DNA from: Gorsachius magnificus
Lineage: Eukaryota; Chordata; Aves; Pelecaniformes; Ardeidae
Assembly: GCA_034008185.1 (NCBI GenBank)
Contig: CM067084.1
Span: 58,418,599 to 58,482,598 of the forward strand
DNA length: 64,000 nucleotides
Direction of reading: 5' to 3'
Positions 38,901 to 50,200 of the stretch are shown here, in pieces; positions within the stretch are counted from its first letter, which is position 1; every line of letters starts with the position of its first letter. The position numbers and the translations under genes are program-made. The notes beneath the pieces are model-generated. The model made no database searches, had not been told where the DNA came from, and saw nothing but the letters and a program-made list of their open reading frames with translations.

Positions 38901-39944
38901 TACTGAAAACACCACCAGCTTAAAAAGTCAGAGCTGCTATTGACTCAGCTCTTGGATACTGTGGAGTGGCTCATCCACGACTAAGCCTCTGGTTAAGGTT
39001 GACAGAGCAAGCCCAGAGCCATGAGTGCAGTTGAGATCAGAAAGGGACAGCTGAAGCAAGCTGGCTGCAGAAATAATCCATCGTTGAGGAATTTTTTGGG
39101 TTGGACAAGGAAACCCAACCCTTCCCAGCCTAACTGTGAGAAAGGAAACCTGGTGTGACAGTTGTAGGGGAGCTGGAAAGCAGTCTCCTAAGTGGACTGA
39201 GGGCTAGTGCTGGAATTATCTTTTGGCTGTGAATAGTGGGGGAACTGGGATTATTGCTCAGGCAAGGGTTGGAGTTGAGAGGGGAAAAAGGAGTAAGATT
39301 TGGAGCTGGGCTGGAAAATGGCTTATTGTGGCTTAGGCAGCGTTAACTTGCAGTGGATCTAGATACTGGGATTTGTCGAAGAGCAGATGAGAGCTTTTAC
39401 CCTGCATGGCTAGCTCTCACATGAGCTCGCTTGCACACGGTACTGCATTCCCTAGGTCTTGCCTTCCCTTCCTGGCAAAGAGATCTCTGCTCGTCCAGGG
39501 AGGTTGGGCAGAAAGTTGTTTCGGTCCCTGCTGTGCAGCTCCTCACAGCTGTGCAGTTACGGTCTCTGGCATTACTGACCAAGCTTCCTGGGCACCCCCG
39601 GAATTTTCCGCCATGCATCCTTTATATCCAGGTTTTTCCCCAGCACAGATAATTTTCTCTGTGTCTCCTAGCTCTCCTTTTGTTTTCTAGAAAATCTTTT
39701 TTGGGACCCCTTCCTTTTTGCATCCACTCTATCTTTACAGAACCTCAGGTCCCTTGTTTTCCCTATCTAAACATTCCATATGCAGAAGCACAATGCATGA
39801 TCAGCTTTCTAATCAATGGTTATGTCTCCTTATTTTTTTTTATGAATTGGAGAATCCAGCATGTGCTGCTTTTGTTTAGATGTTATCAAAATATGCAATC
39901 AGCCCATACTGGTTGCAACTAGCAAATAGGCTTCCACTTAAGGG
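35921..39944. other. Unique non-coding DNA
   Basis: No gene or interspersed repeat is recognised. A splice-acceptor-like tract (cccttttattgcag, ending near 37825) precedes a 94-codon Lys-rich plus-strand frame at 37820, but no known domain or matching donor site is evident. The stretch 38930-39640 is richer in GC than its surroundings, without a recognisable gene. Confidence 0.45.
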
Positions 39945-40357
39945 TTTAGAAGTACAGGTCTTATGAGGAGTGGCTGAGGGAACTGGGGTTGTTCAGCCTG
40001 GAAAAAAGGAGGCTGAGGGGAGGCCTTCGGTGCTCTACAGCTACCTGTAAGAAGGTTGTAGCAAGGTGGGTGTTGGTCTCTTATCCCATGTTATGGGCGA
40101 TAGGATGAGGGGAAATGTCCCCAAGTTGTGCCAGGGGAGGTTTAGGTTGGATAGACTTCTTCCCTGAAAGGGTTGTCAAGCATTGGAATAGGCTGCCCAG
40201 GGAAGTGGTCGAGTCCCCATCCCTGAAGGTATTTAAAAGACGGGCAGACAAGGTGCTTAGGGACATGGTTTATTGTGGAATGGCAGTGTTAGGTCAATGG
40301 TTGGACTCAATGATCTTAAAGGTCTTTTCCAAGCTAAACATCTCTATGGTTCTATAA
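39945..40357 (+). mobile_element. CR1 3' fragment
   Basis: A sense-orientation CR1 tail beginning at 'ttagaagtacaggtcttatgaggagtggctgagg' ([13 protein letters not shown] equivalent). The C-terminal codons are split by a frameshift around 40020-40120: [38 protein letters not shown] is readable only in the later frame. The 3' UTR has 'ggttggactcaatgatcttaaaggtcttttcc' and ends at 'tctatggttctataag'. It is the same family type as the long CR1 at 21.5 kb (EVLRD-type end) and the 32.3-kb tail. Confidence 0.93.
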
Positions 40358-42898
40358 GTCATGTTTTGGTTGTTCACTCCTGCCTTACACCCCTCCCCCC
40401 CCAATTATCTGCCCCTGTGTTTGCACTCATAGCTTAAGCTACATGCTACCTATGACAGGCAGCCAGAGTTCTTCCCTGGAGAAAATTTAGTCTTGTGATG
40501 GAGTACGAGTTCAAAACTGCCTGCTCAGTTTTGACTTGAGACCAGGGCTGAAGGTCCAGCACTGTAGCTGAAGTGGAGGCAGTATATGACTCCCTTCTTT
40601 TGAGTATGCAAATATCCACTGCTCTTCAGTCAAGGGAACAAGATCTGTGACAGGCCATTACTCATTCACATAATTATCTTTCTAAACTGTAGGTACAGGA
40701 CCTTGCTTTAGTGCTAGTTTCAACAGAATTAAGTTTAGTCTGGTTTCTGAAGTGCACAAAACTGTTTTCTAGGTTAAACCTATTTTTGCATCTCCCTCAA
40801 GGTAACAATATTTTTCAGATAAATACGTGATAAATTTTAAGTAAAGTGAGCTTGTTGATTTTTAACAGAATCTTTCTCCTTGTGAGGCATCAGCTGTACT
40901 GCAGGTGAATGTAAAAGCCTGGCCAGAGGTAAAGTGAGCTCAAGCACAGCTGGCGACATTTTTGCTTTGAAGCCAGATTTACTGGTAGAAAGTACTATAA
41001 TTTTTTTTCCTGAAGATATCAGGTTTTGCTTTTAAACAGCTTGAGGTTGATATTCAACAGCTCTGAATTTCCCAGTAATTAGCATAACTCTCTCAGCGGG
41101 AAGGTTGTCCTTCCTGACAAAGATGTCAATCCTCGTTGGCTCACATCCGCTACAACTACTGTGTTTTTTTTATTCTGACAGGTCAAACAGGTGGATATCA
41201 AAAAAAAAGTTCTGTCTCCCAAAGTGGTACTAGATGTGATTTTAGGAGCAAATAAAATTTCTAGCATTTCCTTGCTTGTTTAATTTGTCTTTCTGGATAT
41301 TGTATGAAGAGCCCAGAGTGCCACATTCTCCAGGCATAGTGTCTTTCTGAAAATTGTGTTTATGGCTTCAGAAGTATGTATACATAGCATGTACAATCTA
41401 TTCAGTACCCATGAAAGGTGTTAAGGAAATAAATACTCTGTTCCTCTGCAAATTAACTGAGTATGATTTGAAATATTGACCATTTGTACAGAAAGCACAG
41501 AGCTTCCTGCTGTCCTGTTAGGGATTCAGATTGATAGTCCTAGAAGCTAAATATTACCTGTGTCCTGAGCAGGTGCAGCCTATGTAACAGTACACGGTTT
41601 TCCAATGTGAATTGTTCTGGGAAGATGGTGATCAAATTTCCTAGATCTCCTTGCAGACATCTCCAATTAGAATCAATTAACATGAGGGTAGGTTTGGTGA
41701 TGAGCACCTAAAGAAATGTACTTGGTCCATCAGACTGTTAGAAGAGGATGATTTTAATTAAAACCAGTTAAGAAGGGATCTAAATATGAAAAGTCCTACA
41801 TCCTACAGAAGTTATTTCTGCCTCCAGGTCTTTGGGAAATGGGGCATTAATAAATGTTGTGAAATTATCATTAGTGCTCTGGGTGAGGGTGGAAGAGAGC
41901 AATAGGAGTTTCTAAGGACCTCATGATCTCAGGAGGTAAAATTAGGGTGCTAAATTGGTAGAAGGTTTCAGTAGTCTATATCACAGAAGTTTAAAAACTC
42001 TACATTACTGAAATAATTTCCATTTCACTTCCATTACAATTGGCAAAGTCTATTTCAATAATGGATTTTTTATTTTTCCATTTCATTTTAAAAATAACCT
42101 AAATCTCTATGTAAGGCTTTCAATTGCAATTGTGACCACTTGACTAATTAGCAATTAGAAAAAGAAGGAAAGCTTTGTGATCGAACCAAGAAATTCAAAG
42201 TGCTTCTTGATGGACTAGCTTCTTAGATACATATATAATTAGGGAGATTTTTTTTTTAATGCTTAAGGAAAAATACTATTTGTACAAATGACAGTTATTT
42301 TGAACGTTCTAGTAAATTCTGCAGTTGTTTTTCAAGGATGCAATCCATGTACTTTAACATTTCCCCACAACAAGACCCAAGCACCAAAGACAAAGTGTAT
42401 TGTATATACTCTGAAGGCAAGATTTAAACCAAATAATTTTGGATGTTTTTCTCCTGAAAATAAGACTATTTCCTAGAAGATACAGCAGTTAAAAGTGCAG
42501 CTATGTGGCATGCTTCATTCTTTCTAATGAGAGTATTTGGCTGCCTAATTTTGGTATCTGAATGAGAAGGGAGTATTGCGTCTCATGTTCTAATCTTAAT
42601 GTATTGGGTCATTAGTGCCTCTGGGTCTTAGTGTGTGAACTGTACCCTGGATTACTTCTGGCCTTTTTCAGCGGATTTCTTTGGAAACAAGCCTTACTGT
42701 CTTCATTTCTCTTTGGATGATGCTGTCTGGTGTAACACCATGTGGCTGGAGATGTGTGGCTGTCCTCCCTTTTCTAGCTGTGGTAAGTCTGTTGGCTGGT
42801 TGGCCCTTCCACTGTTTCCTGCTGTGAATCTGACCAAAATCAGTGGTTTTGAAGCAAAATGCATTAGTGTTTCTTACACTTACACTGTGCAAGTGTTA
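40358..42898. other. Unique non-coding DNA
   Basis: No gene or repeat is recognised. A C9 run lies near 40391. AT-rich blocks with repeated homeodomain-like cores occur around 42115-42170 ('actaattagcaattag'), but such motifs are common by chance. Confidence 0.45.
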
Positions 42899-43542
42899 CA
42901 GAATCAGAGTCACAAAATTGTTGAGGCTGGAAGGGACCTATGGAGGTCATCTTGTCCAATGCCACTGCTCAAACAGAGCCACCTAGACCCAGTTGCTCAG
43001 GACAGTGTCCAGAGGGCTTCTGAGTATCTCCAAGGATGGAGACTGCGCAACTGCCCTGGGCAACCTGTGCCAGTGCTCATCCACCTGCATAGTGAGAAAG
43101 TGTTTCCTGATGTTCACAGGGAACTTCCTGTGTTTCAGTTTGTGCCCATTGCCTCTAGTCCTGTTACAGGGCACTACTGAAAAGAGCCTGGCTCCATCCT
43201 CTTTGCACCCTCCCTTCAGGTACATCTGTATGCCAATAACATGCCTTCTGAACCTCCTCTAGGCTAAACAGTGCGGCTCTCTGACTTTCCTCATATGAGA
43301 GATGGTCTCATCCCTTCGTTTTCATGGCCCTTTGTTGGACTCTCTCCAGTGTGGCCGTGTCTCTTTTTTACTGGAGAGAGCAGAATTGAACATGGAACTC
43401 CAGGTGTGGTCTCACCAGTGCTGAGAAGATGGGCAGGATCACCTCCCTCAATCTGTTGGCAACATTCCTCCTAATGCAGCCCAGGACACAGTTAACCTTT
43501 CCTGCCCACAAAGGCATATTGCTGGCTCATTTTCAACTTGGT
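42899..43542 (-). mobile_element. CR1 3' fragment (older subfamily)
   Basis: A reversed CR1 of ~640 bp. It begins at 'cagaatcagagtcacaaaattgttgaggctggaagggacc' and runs through the C-terminal codons ([50 protein letters not shown]) to the MSQQ-type region at 'cattgctggctcattttc'. The frame is broken by several indels. It shares its 3' UTR type and the EHWHRLPR variant with the copy at 45171. Confidence 0.92.
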
Positions 43543-45170
43543 TAGTCTTCCTTTACATGCATGCTATGTTTTCTGTCACTTGGCTTTCTCTGTTGGTTGG
43601 GAAAGTAGGCTATTGGCAGAAGTTACTTCAGCCATGCTGCCATGGCAGTTCCCACTGGCAGATCTTGGACATCTGTGTCCTTGTTTTCCTTCAGAAGGCT
43701 ACCAGATGAGGTGTAAAATCCCCCTTAATCTCGTGGTTCTAGGCTTGAGAGGACTAACATATTGCTTTGGTTCAGCCCAGGAAGAATAGTACATTGTGAA
43801 CAAGACTTGTGGAAGGCAAATCTGTATTTTTTTCTGTCTTTACTTTTGTGGCTTTTATAAAAACCCTTTTGTCGTCTTTTTCTCTAGAGGTTCAGGCTGG
43901 AGGATATCACATCTGACCTGACAGCTATTGCTATCAGACATATCATATAAGCAAAGTTATTTGTATATCACTGTTTTCTTTTGCCTCATCTATGTTTTGC
44001 CAGTTGAGAAAATGAAGCCAAAGGGAAGATCCAGATCCTTCTGGTTCCTTTTCTTCATTTTGTGTATAATTGTATTGATAAACTCAAATTACTGTGAAAA
44101 GTACTGTTCAAATCTATATTTACTATTCTGCAAGGAGAACTGTTAAAGAGCCCATGGCTGTTTCCAAGATGTCATTATTAGGAGTAGAGGTTATTTATTG
44201 CTATTAAAGTTAACTGTAGGTAGAAAAACTGCATGAAGTCTGCAATTTTACAAACCTCATCTTAGGAGGTCTGCAGAAATATTGAAAATCAATATAGCTT
44301 CTTTTTTACTATATTTTAAAACTCTACTATTTTTCCTCTTCCTTCAGGGTAATCCATCCTTGTTTTCCAGCTCAGAGAAAATCTTTGTGTAGTAGAGATG
44401 TCTTGTACAAGTGGGCACTGTAACTGCCTCATCCACTGTATCTTTATTGCATGCCTAATATGAACCCTGAGGGTGCACTTCAAAATTGCTATGAGTTTAA
44501 TTCCTCTAGTGTAAAGAAGTCCTTAAATAGTTACAGATTCACAGTCTAAATTTTACTGGTATCTCTAACTCAGGGAGAATGAATGAAACATGCCAGACAA
44601 AGGAAATGGTGCAGCTGTTGGCAAAATATCTGGCTAGCCATAAATGGGAACATCTGGGATCTCTCACTTATCTCAATGGACAGTGCAAACAGCCAGTGCT
44701 ATATTTAAATCTTAGAGATTTTGCTCATTCCTTTCGCTTTCACTGCACTGTGCTGAAGATGTTAGAATTCATTCAGTTCACTGTTTTGCCCAAGTCTGGA
44801 TTTTCAGATGACTGATCACATTATTAATCTACTCATCTGTGTCCTCAGGGAAGAGCTGAATGGGAAGGACTGAGGATTCCACGCTTTTGAATTTTGAAGA
44901 GTGGTTCTGATTTACATTTAATCAAACTTCCCAGCTACTTTCAGGTGCTTGGACAGATATTTGCCAATGTCTAAATTTCCTAGAAAGCATAAGCATTATG
45001 TGTAAAATAAATAAATAAATAAAAAATAGTTAATATTAAAGTGTTCTTCCTACCAAGATGACAGAAAACACTGCTGCACTTCAAAGTTATTGCTGTATGA
45101 CTCAAAAATAGAAAACTTTGAATCATATCTAACTATAACTTTTTTTGGTACTGCATCTTGCTTCTACTTC
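43543..45170. other. Unique non-coding DNA
   Basis: No recognised gene. A pyrimidine tract with AG ends near 43888 and is followed by 21 codons to a TAA; this could pass for a terminal exon but nothing identifies it. An (AAAT)4 microsatellite lies at 45004-45022. Confidence 0.45.
45004..45022. repeat. (AAAT)n microsatellite
   Basis: About four and a half AAAT units followed by an A-run, seen directly. Confidence 0.85.
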
Positions 45171-46575
45171 TAATCACAGAATGGTTGAGATTGGAAGGGA
45201 CCTCTGGAGGTCATCTGATCCAGCCCCCTGCTCAAGCAGGGCTACACTGACCCAGTTGCCCAGGACCATGTCCAGATGGCTTTTGAATATCTCCAATGAG
45301 GGACACTCCACAACCTCCCTGGGCAACCTGTGCCAGCGCTCAGTCACCCTCACAGTGAAAAAGTGTTTCCTGATGTTCATCTGGAGACTTTGGTATTTCA
45401 GCTGCTGTCCACAGCTCTTGTTCTGTTACTAAGCACCACTGAAAAGAGCCTAGCTCCTTCCTCTTTGCACCCTCTCTTCAGGTATATCTATACATAAATA
45501 AGATGCCCCCCGAGCCTTCTCTTCTCTAGGCCAAACAGTGCAGAGCTCTCAGACTTTCCTCATGCTCCAGTCTTTTCATCATTTTCATGACTCTTTGCAA
45601 GAATTGTTCCAGTATGTCCATGTGTCTCTTGCACTGGGGAACACAGAACTGGACCCAGCACTCCAGGTTTGGACTTACTAGTGGTGGCAACACTTCTCCT
45701 AACACAGCCCATGATACTGTTAGCTTTCTTTGCAGCTAGAGCACATTGCTGGCTCATGTTCAGTCTGGTGTCTGCCAGGACAACTAGGTCCTTTTCTTAC
45801 AAGCTGCTTTCCAGCTGGTGGGTCCTCAGTGAGTACTTGGGGGACTGGCATTCTTCCTCCCCAGGTGCAAGACTTGGCATTTCCCTTTTTTAAACTTTGT
45901 GATGTTTCTGTCAGACCACTTTTCCAGCCTGTTGAGGTGTCTCTGAATTGCAGCACAACCCTCTGGTATATTATCAACTCCCCAGTTCTGTGTCATCAGT
46001 AAACTTGCTGAGGGTAACTCTACCCCATTGTATGGATTGTTAATGAAGATGTTGAACAGGATTGGACTCGGTGTTGGTCGCTGGGGTACATTGCTAGTTA
46101 CTGTCTCCCACCAGACTTCATACAGTTCCTATTCTCTGGGAACAGCTGTTCATCCAGTTTTCAGTCCACTTCATGGTCTGCTCATCCAGCCATCAGCTTC
46201 TCTGTGAGGAAGTTATAGGAGACAGTGTCAAAAGCCTTACTGAAGTCAAGGTAGAAAATGTCCAGTGCTCTTTGGTGGTGGATAGGGGAGAGGCACCTCA
46301 TCTACCAAGCCAGTCATTTCATCATAGAAAGTTATCAAGTTGGTCAGGTATGACTTCCCCTTTGTGAATCCCTGCTCACTAGTTATAATCACCTTCTTGA
46401 CCTTCACGTGCCTGGAAATGTTTCCTGGGACTAGTTGCTCCATCACCTTCCTGGGTATTGAGGTGAGGGTGACTGGACTGGACTTCTTTGGGTCCTCCTT
46501 CTTGAAGATAGAAGTGACATTTGCTTTCCTCCAGTCCTGAGACACCTCTCCTAGCTGCTGTGGTGGTTCAAGGAT
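45171..46575 (-). mobile_element. CR1 'C' 3' part, interrupted by a later CR1
   Basis: A reversed older CR1 starting at 'taatcacagaatggttgagattggaaggg'. It covers the C-terminal domain, the FADD region (several indels) and the RT finger region as far as VSQDWRKANVTSIFKKEDP and QGFTKGKSYLTNLITFYDEMTGLVDE. It stops at 46575 and resumes at 46968 with 'attatcgagagtggtctt', the equivalent of the 'catggagagtggcttgg' that follows in the 53.7-kb copy. A later CR1 'D' lies between. Confidence 0.9.
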
Positions 46576-46578
46576 CAC
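46246..46578 (-). pseudogene. CR1 'C' RT finger remnant
   Basis: An open stretch of 110 codons from the start of the RT domain. W-RKANVTSIFKKEDPKKSSPVTLTSIPRKVMEQL and GFTKGKSYLTNLITFYDEMTGLVDE are recognisable, with deletions that remove the NYRP residues (KKSSPVTLTS replaces [10 protein letters not shown]). It then runs out of frame before YLDF. It is a dead remnant. Confidence 0.8.
46570..46575. repeat. Target-site duplication of nested CR1 'D' (left)
   Basis: AAGGAT here and AAGGAT at 46969-46974 flank the inserted CR1 'D'. The right copy partly coincides with a CR1-like 'ggaaagg', so its exact extent is uncertain. Confidence 0.6.
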
Positions 46579-46968
46579 AGAATGGCAAGGATTGGAAGGG
46601 ATCTCGGGAGATCATCTAGTCCAACCCTCCTGCTAAAGCAGGTTCTCCTAGAACACGTTACACAGGACTTCATCCAGGCGGGCTTTGAATATCTCCAGAG
46701 AAGATAACTCCACAACCCCCCGGGGCAGCCTGTTCCAGTGCTCTGTCACCCTCAGAGTAAAGAAGTTCTGCATATTCAGCTGAAACCTCTTATGCTTTAG
46801 TTTGTACCCATTGCCCCTTGTCCTGTCGCTGGGCACCACTGAGAAGAGTCTGGCTCCATCCTAATGACATCCACCCTTAAGATATTTTTAAGTGTTGATG
46901 AGGTCCCCCCTCAGTCTTCTGTTCTTCAGGCTAAACAAGTTCAGCTCTCTCAGCCTTTCCTCATAGGA
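46576..46968 (-). mobile_element. CR1 'D', inserted into CR1 'C'
   Basis: A ~390-bp 5'-truncated CR1 beginning at 'cacagaatggcaaggattggaagggatctcgggagatcatctagtcc'. Its C-terminal frame ([40 protein letters not shown]...EVLCNVF) is almost the same as the 2.84-kb copy, with a small in-frame loss and a TAA-type stop just upstream ('cctaatgac', 46860-46868). It breaks off at 'ttcctcatagga'. Confidence 0.92.
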
Positions 46969-46974
46969 AAGGAT
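46969..46974. repeat. Target-site duplication of nested CR1 'D' (right)
   Basis: AAGGAT, the partner of 46570-46575. Confidence 0.58.
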
Positions 46975-47212
46975 TATCGAGAGTGGTCTTACAATGTCAT
47001 CCGCCAGCTCCCTCCCCCTGTGGTCTTTAGGGTCTGAGATTTCTGAAGGCCAGTCGTGCCTTCTGAGACTGAGGAGAAGGTGGCCCTCTCCTCAGCCTTC
47101 CCCATGTTCTGTGGCACCAGGGTCCCTGGTGTACTTACACACTTATAGAAGTCCTTCTTGTTGCCTCTGGTGTCTCTTGCCAGAGTCAACTTCAGGTGGG
47201 CTTTCATTTCAT
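46969..47212 (-). mobile_element. CR1 'C' 5' part, beyond insertion
   Basis: The resumed older CR1. The minus-strand translation gives MKAHLKLTLARDTRGNKKDFYKCV (the linker between endonuclease and RT, matching [15 protein letters not shown] in the 53.7-kb copy), then an MGKAEE block and a truncated acidic linker, with internal deletions. It ends near 'ccagagtcaacttcaggtgggctttc', its 5' truncation in the linker. Confidence 0.88.
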
Positions 47213-50200
47213 TCAGAGTGTATGAACTTCTGACCCTATTAAATAAGGGACATGTCCTGCTTATATCACTTGTAAAAAACCATCTAATAAAACATATATC
47301 TTACTTCCTTGTACCAATATTAAAACTAACACTTGCTTTATTGCTCCCTGTAGATTAAGAGCTGTGATTATGAAGAAAACATGTATTATGAAGAGCTTTT
47401 AGTCAAATGAACCCCTTTGACAGATATTGATTTAACATAATGCATTTCTAAATCCTATATGCTATTAAGAGGATGTCTGCCTTCAAAGAGGGGAGAAAAA
47501 AAAAACCACCAAAACAGATGATAACCCATAGACATGTCACTTGTGAAGACAAAAAAATCATAATGATTTTCTAGTCAGCAGCATTAAATAACATAAGTCG
47601 CCAAATAAGATGTTGTAGTTGACAGCCTTTTCTGTTACTGTTCTCATGATTGGATTCCAAAAATTTGTGAAGAAATTTACTCTTCAGTGATTTAAAATAT
47701 GTACTGTTTTTTGCTGAAAAAAAAAGGACTTATCTATCGGCAGCGATCAATATCGGGAACTGCTGCCTCAATAGTGAAGGTCTGTTTTAGTGTTCATTAT
47801 ATTCACACTCTGAAAAGCAAAGCCTGCTCTTCCACATAGGAAGCATATGCATGTGCTTGCACATTTTCCTCTCCAGGAAAAACATGTGAAGGCATCCTCA
47901 GATGGAAGGTCAGAAGACTTATCCATCTACTTATCCCAGAAAATAAGAAAAAAATGTTGTAGCTGAACATAACTTTAGACAGAACTGATGATCTTTTAAT
48001 GCCCATGCAAGAGAAGCAAACCCCAGTGCATTTGTTCTAAACCACCACTTACAATGTCTCCCAGTCTACTTGTCAGACAGAAAAGCATAATGGTTTGAGA
48101 AACCATTGTCCCTAAAATGAACATACTGCTTCTTGAGATTAAACTTTTGGGAGGTTGCTGATCATGATGCCGAGAGTGATAAAGAGGGAAGAAAGCTATC
48201 TCCCCTCATTGCTACATACGACTTTTGTTGCCGATTTCCCTTTTGGTATTGAAGTGTGTTGGCTATCGTGAAGAAGTTCAGAATGTGATATTTGGATTTT
48301 TAGTGACTCTTGACTTTTCTCCCATCTGCAAAAGAAAAAAATGTACAGAAAACAATGGCATTCTAGAAAAAACACAACATAAGTTTCAAAATACTTAATA
48401 CATAATCCTATAATTAAATGAAACATTTAACAGTGCTGAACTTTCTCTTCCTCCCACACTTTTACGAAGTACTCAGTCTGATATTTGGAACTTTCCCATT
48501 TTCATTTCTTTAATGGGGCTTTATGTAAGAAATGTACTTTTCTGTATTGAAGAATTGCTTGCACAACCTGGAATGTCAGTGTTGTCTCTGTGTAAAACTA
48601 CAGTCTGCAGATGTTGTACATTAGCTGAGGTGCTAGGATTAATCAATTTATGCTCAGTGATGGATCCATCCCTGTGACAATATGTAAAATGGGCAAGTGT
48701 TCATTTAGAGCTCTGACATGTAAACTTGAAGAGAAAATACAGGTGTGAATTTAAAAAAGGTTAAACCCAAGAAGGATCAAAATGTTATAATTGAGCATGT
48801 GCACAAACTGAATATAGTGGAAATACTGTCATGTATACATATGGCTCTATATGAAATTGAACCATTCACTCCAGTAGAAGCTTGCCGCATCGTAAACTTT
48901 GTAATAGGGTGATTTAGTGCTGTTCTGAAGAGGGAGGAGAGTGGAAAAAAAGGTGAGGAAAAACCTTAGGCAATAACCATCGTAAATCCTGGAAGCTGAT
49001 CTTTGAGTCTATGTGGAAAAGTGGTCTTTTTCCTAATGAAAGTGAACCCAGAACAAACCTGGTTATTAGCACTGTTAGCGTGACTACACCTGTGGTAGTA
49101 AGAACAGCAGGAAACATACAGTAAGGATAGCTATAAATTCAGAAATGGTAGAGAGAATGTCAGGCTAAGCTACGCTGTGTGTCTCTCTGTGTTTTCCAGA
49201 GTTAAACCACTTCACTGTCCCTTCAGATACTAAGATGTTTGCACCTACAGATCAGTAAATTACACACATAAGTAAACAAAAACAACTGGCTGACTTACTA
49301 TGGTGAAACATCAGGCTTTCTTTGTGGTGGAAGAGTTTTTTTTTTTTTTATCTGAAATATGCATGAGGAGGGTATGTTCTGCTATCAATGCAAATTCCTT
49401 GAAATGGCAAATTTGAATTTGATGGACTTTTTAACTGTGTATACCCATCTTGCATGTACAGATAAAGAGGTTTTTGGTGGTATTTGTTGTTTGAACTAGA
49501 ATTTTATACCTTTGAACACTTTAAGCATTGTATATGTGCATATAGATAATCAAGGGAGATGTATATACCAAGATATAGAATCTGAAAAATGAATAGTAAT
49601 TCCTGTCAAATTAGACTGTAGTTAACAGTAAATCAAGAAAAATATTTTTACTTTATGATGATTGGTAGCATAATCAGAATTTTAATAGACACAGACAAGA
49701 TACACATTGCAGCACAACTGCTGGGTTTAAAGTTATTAATACTTTGAAAATCAGTAATAGGACTAGTACTCCTGATGTAAAAATACTACTAAGGATTCCT
49801 TGAGATCCAACACTGCCCCCTTCCCCCTCCCCCCCTATTGTGTAATGAGTATTTCGGTTACTGCAGTAATAGTGTTGGGGTATCTTTGGGTTTAATTCAT
49901 TCTTGTTATTCTAATCCTAGAAATAACACTACTACCCACCTAGATCAGAATGTTTAGGCTCTATGGAAAGCAAAACTGAAACTTTCTTCAGGATCAAAAC
50001 AACAACAACAAAAAAAACCCATGAAAGTTTCTTTGAGTGCCAGAACCTGTTACGATGTTTGCGGGCAGCCTAACACAGGAGCATGCTGAAGTTGTAATGC
50101 CTATATTAAGAACCTGGCTGCATATCTTACAAACACACCCTACTCCTTGCTCTGCACCCCTCATCGTTGCTTTATGACCTGGTTTCTACAAGAAGGAAGC

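Noticed and set aside
42635..43180. 181-codon plus-strand open frame
   Set aside because: Its second half lies antisense within the CR1 fragment at 42899-43542, so the frame is a chance fusion.
43868..43950. Possible terminal exon (ctttttctctag followed by 21 codons and TAA)
   Set aside because: Too short and unidentifiable; acceptor-like tracts of this quality occur many times in the window.
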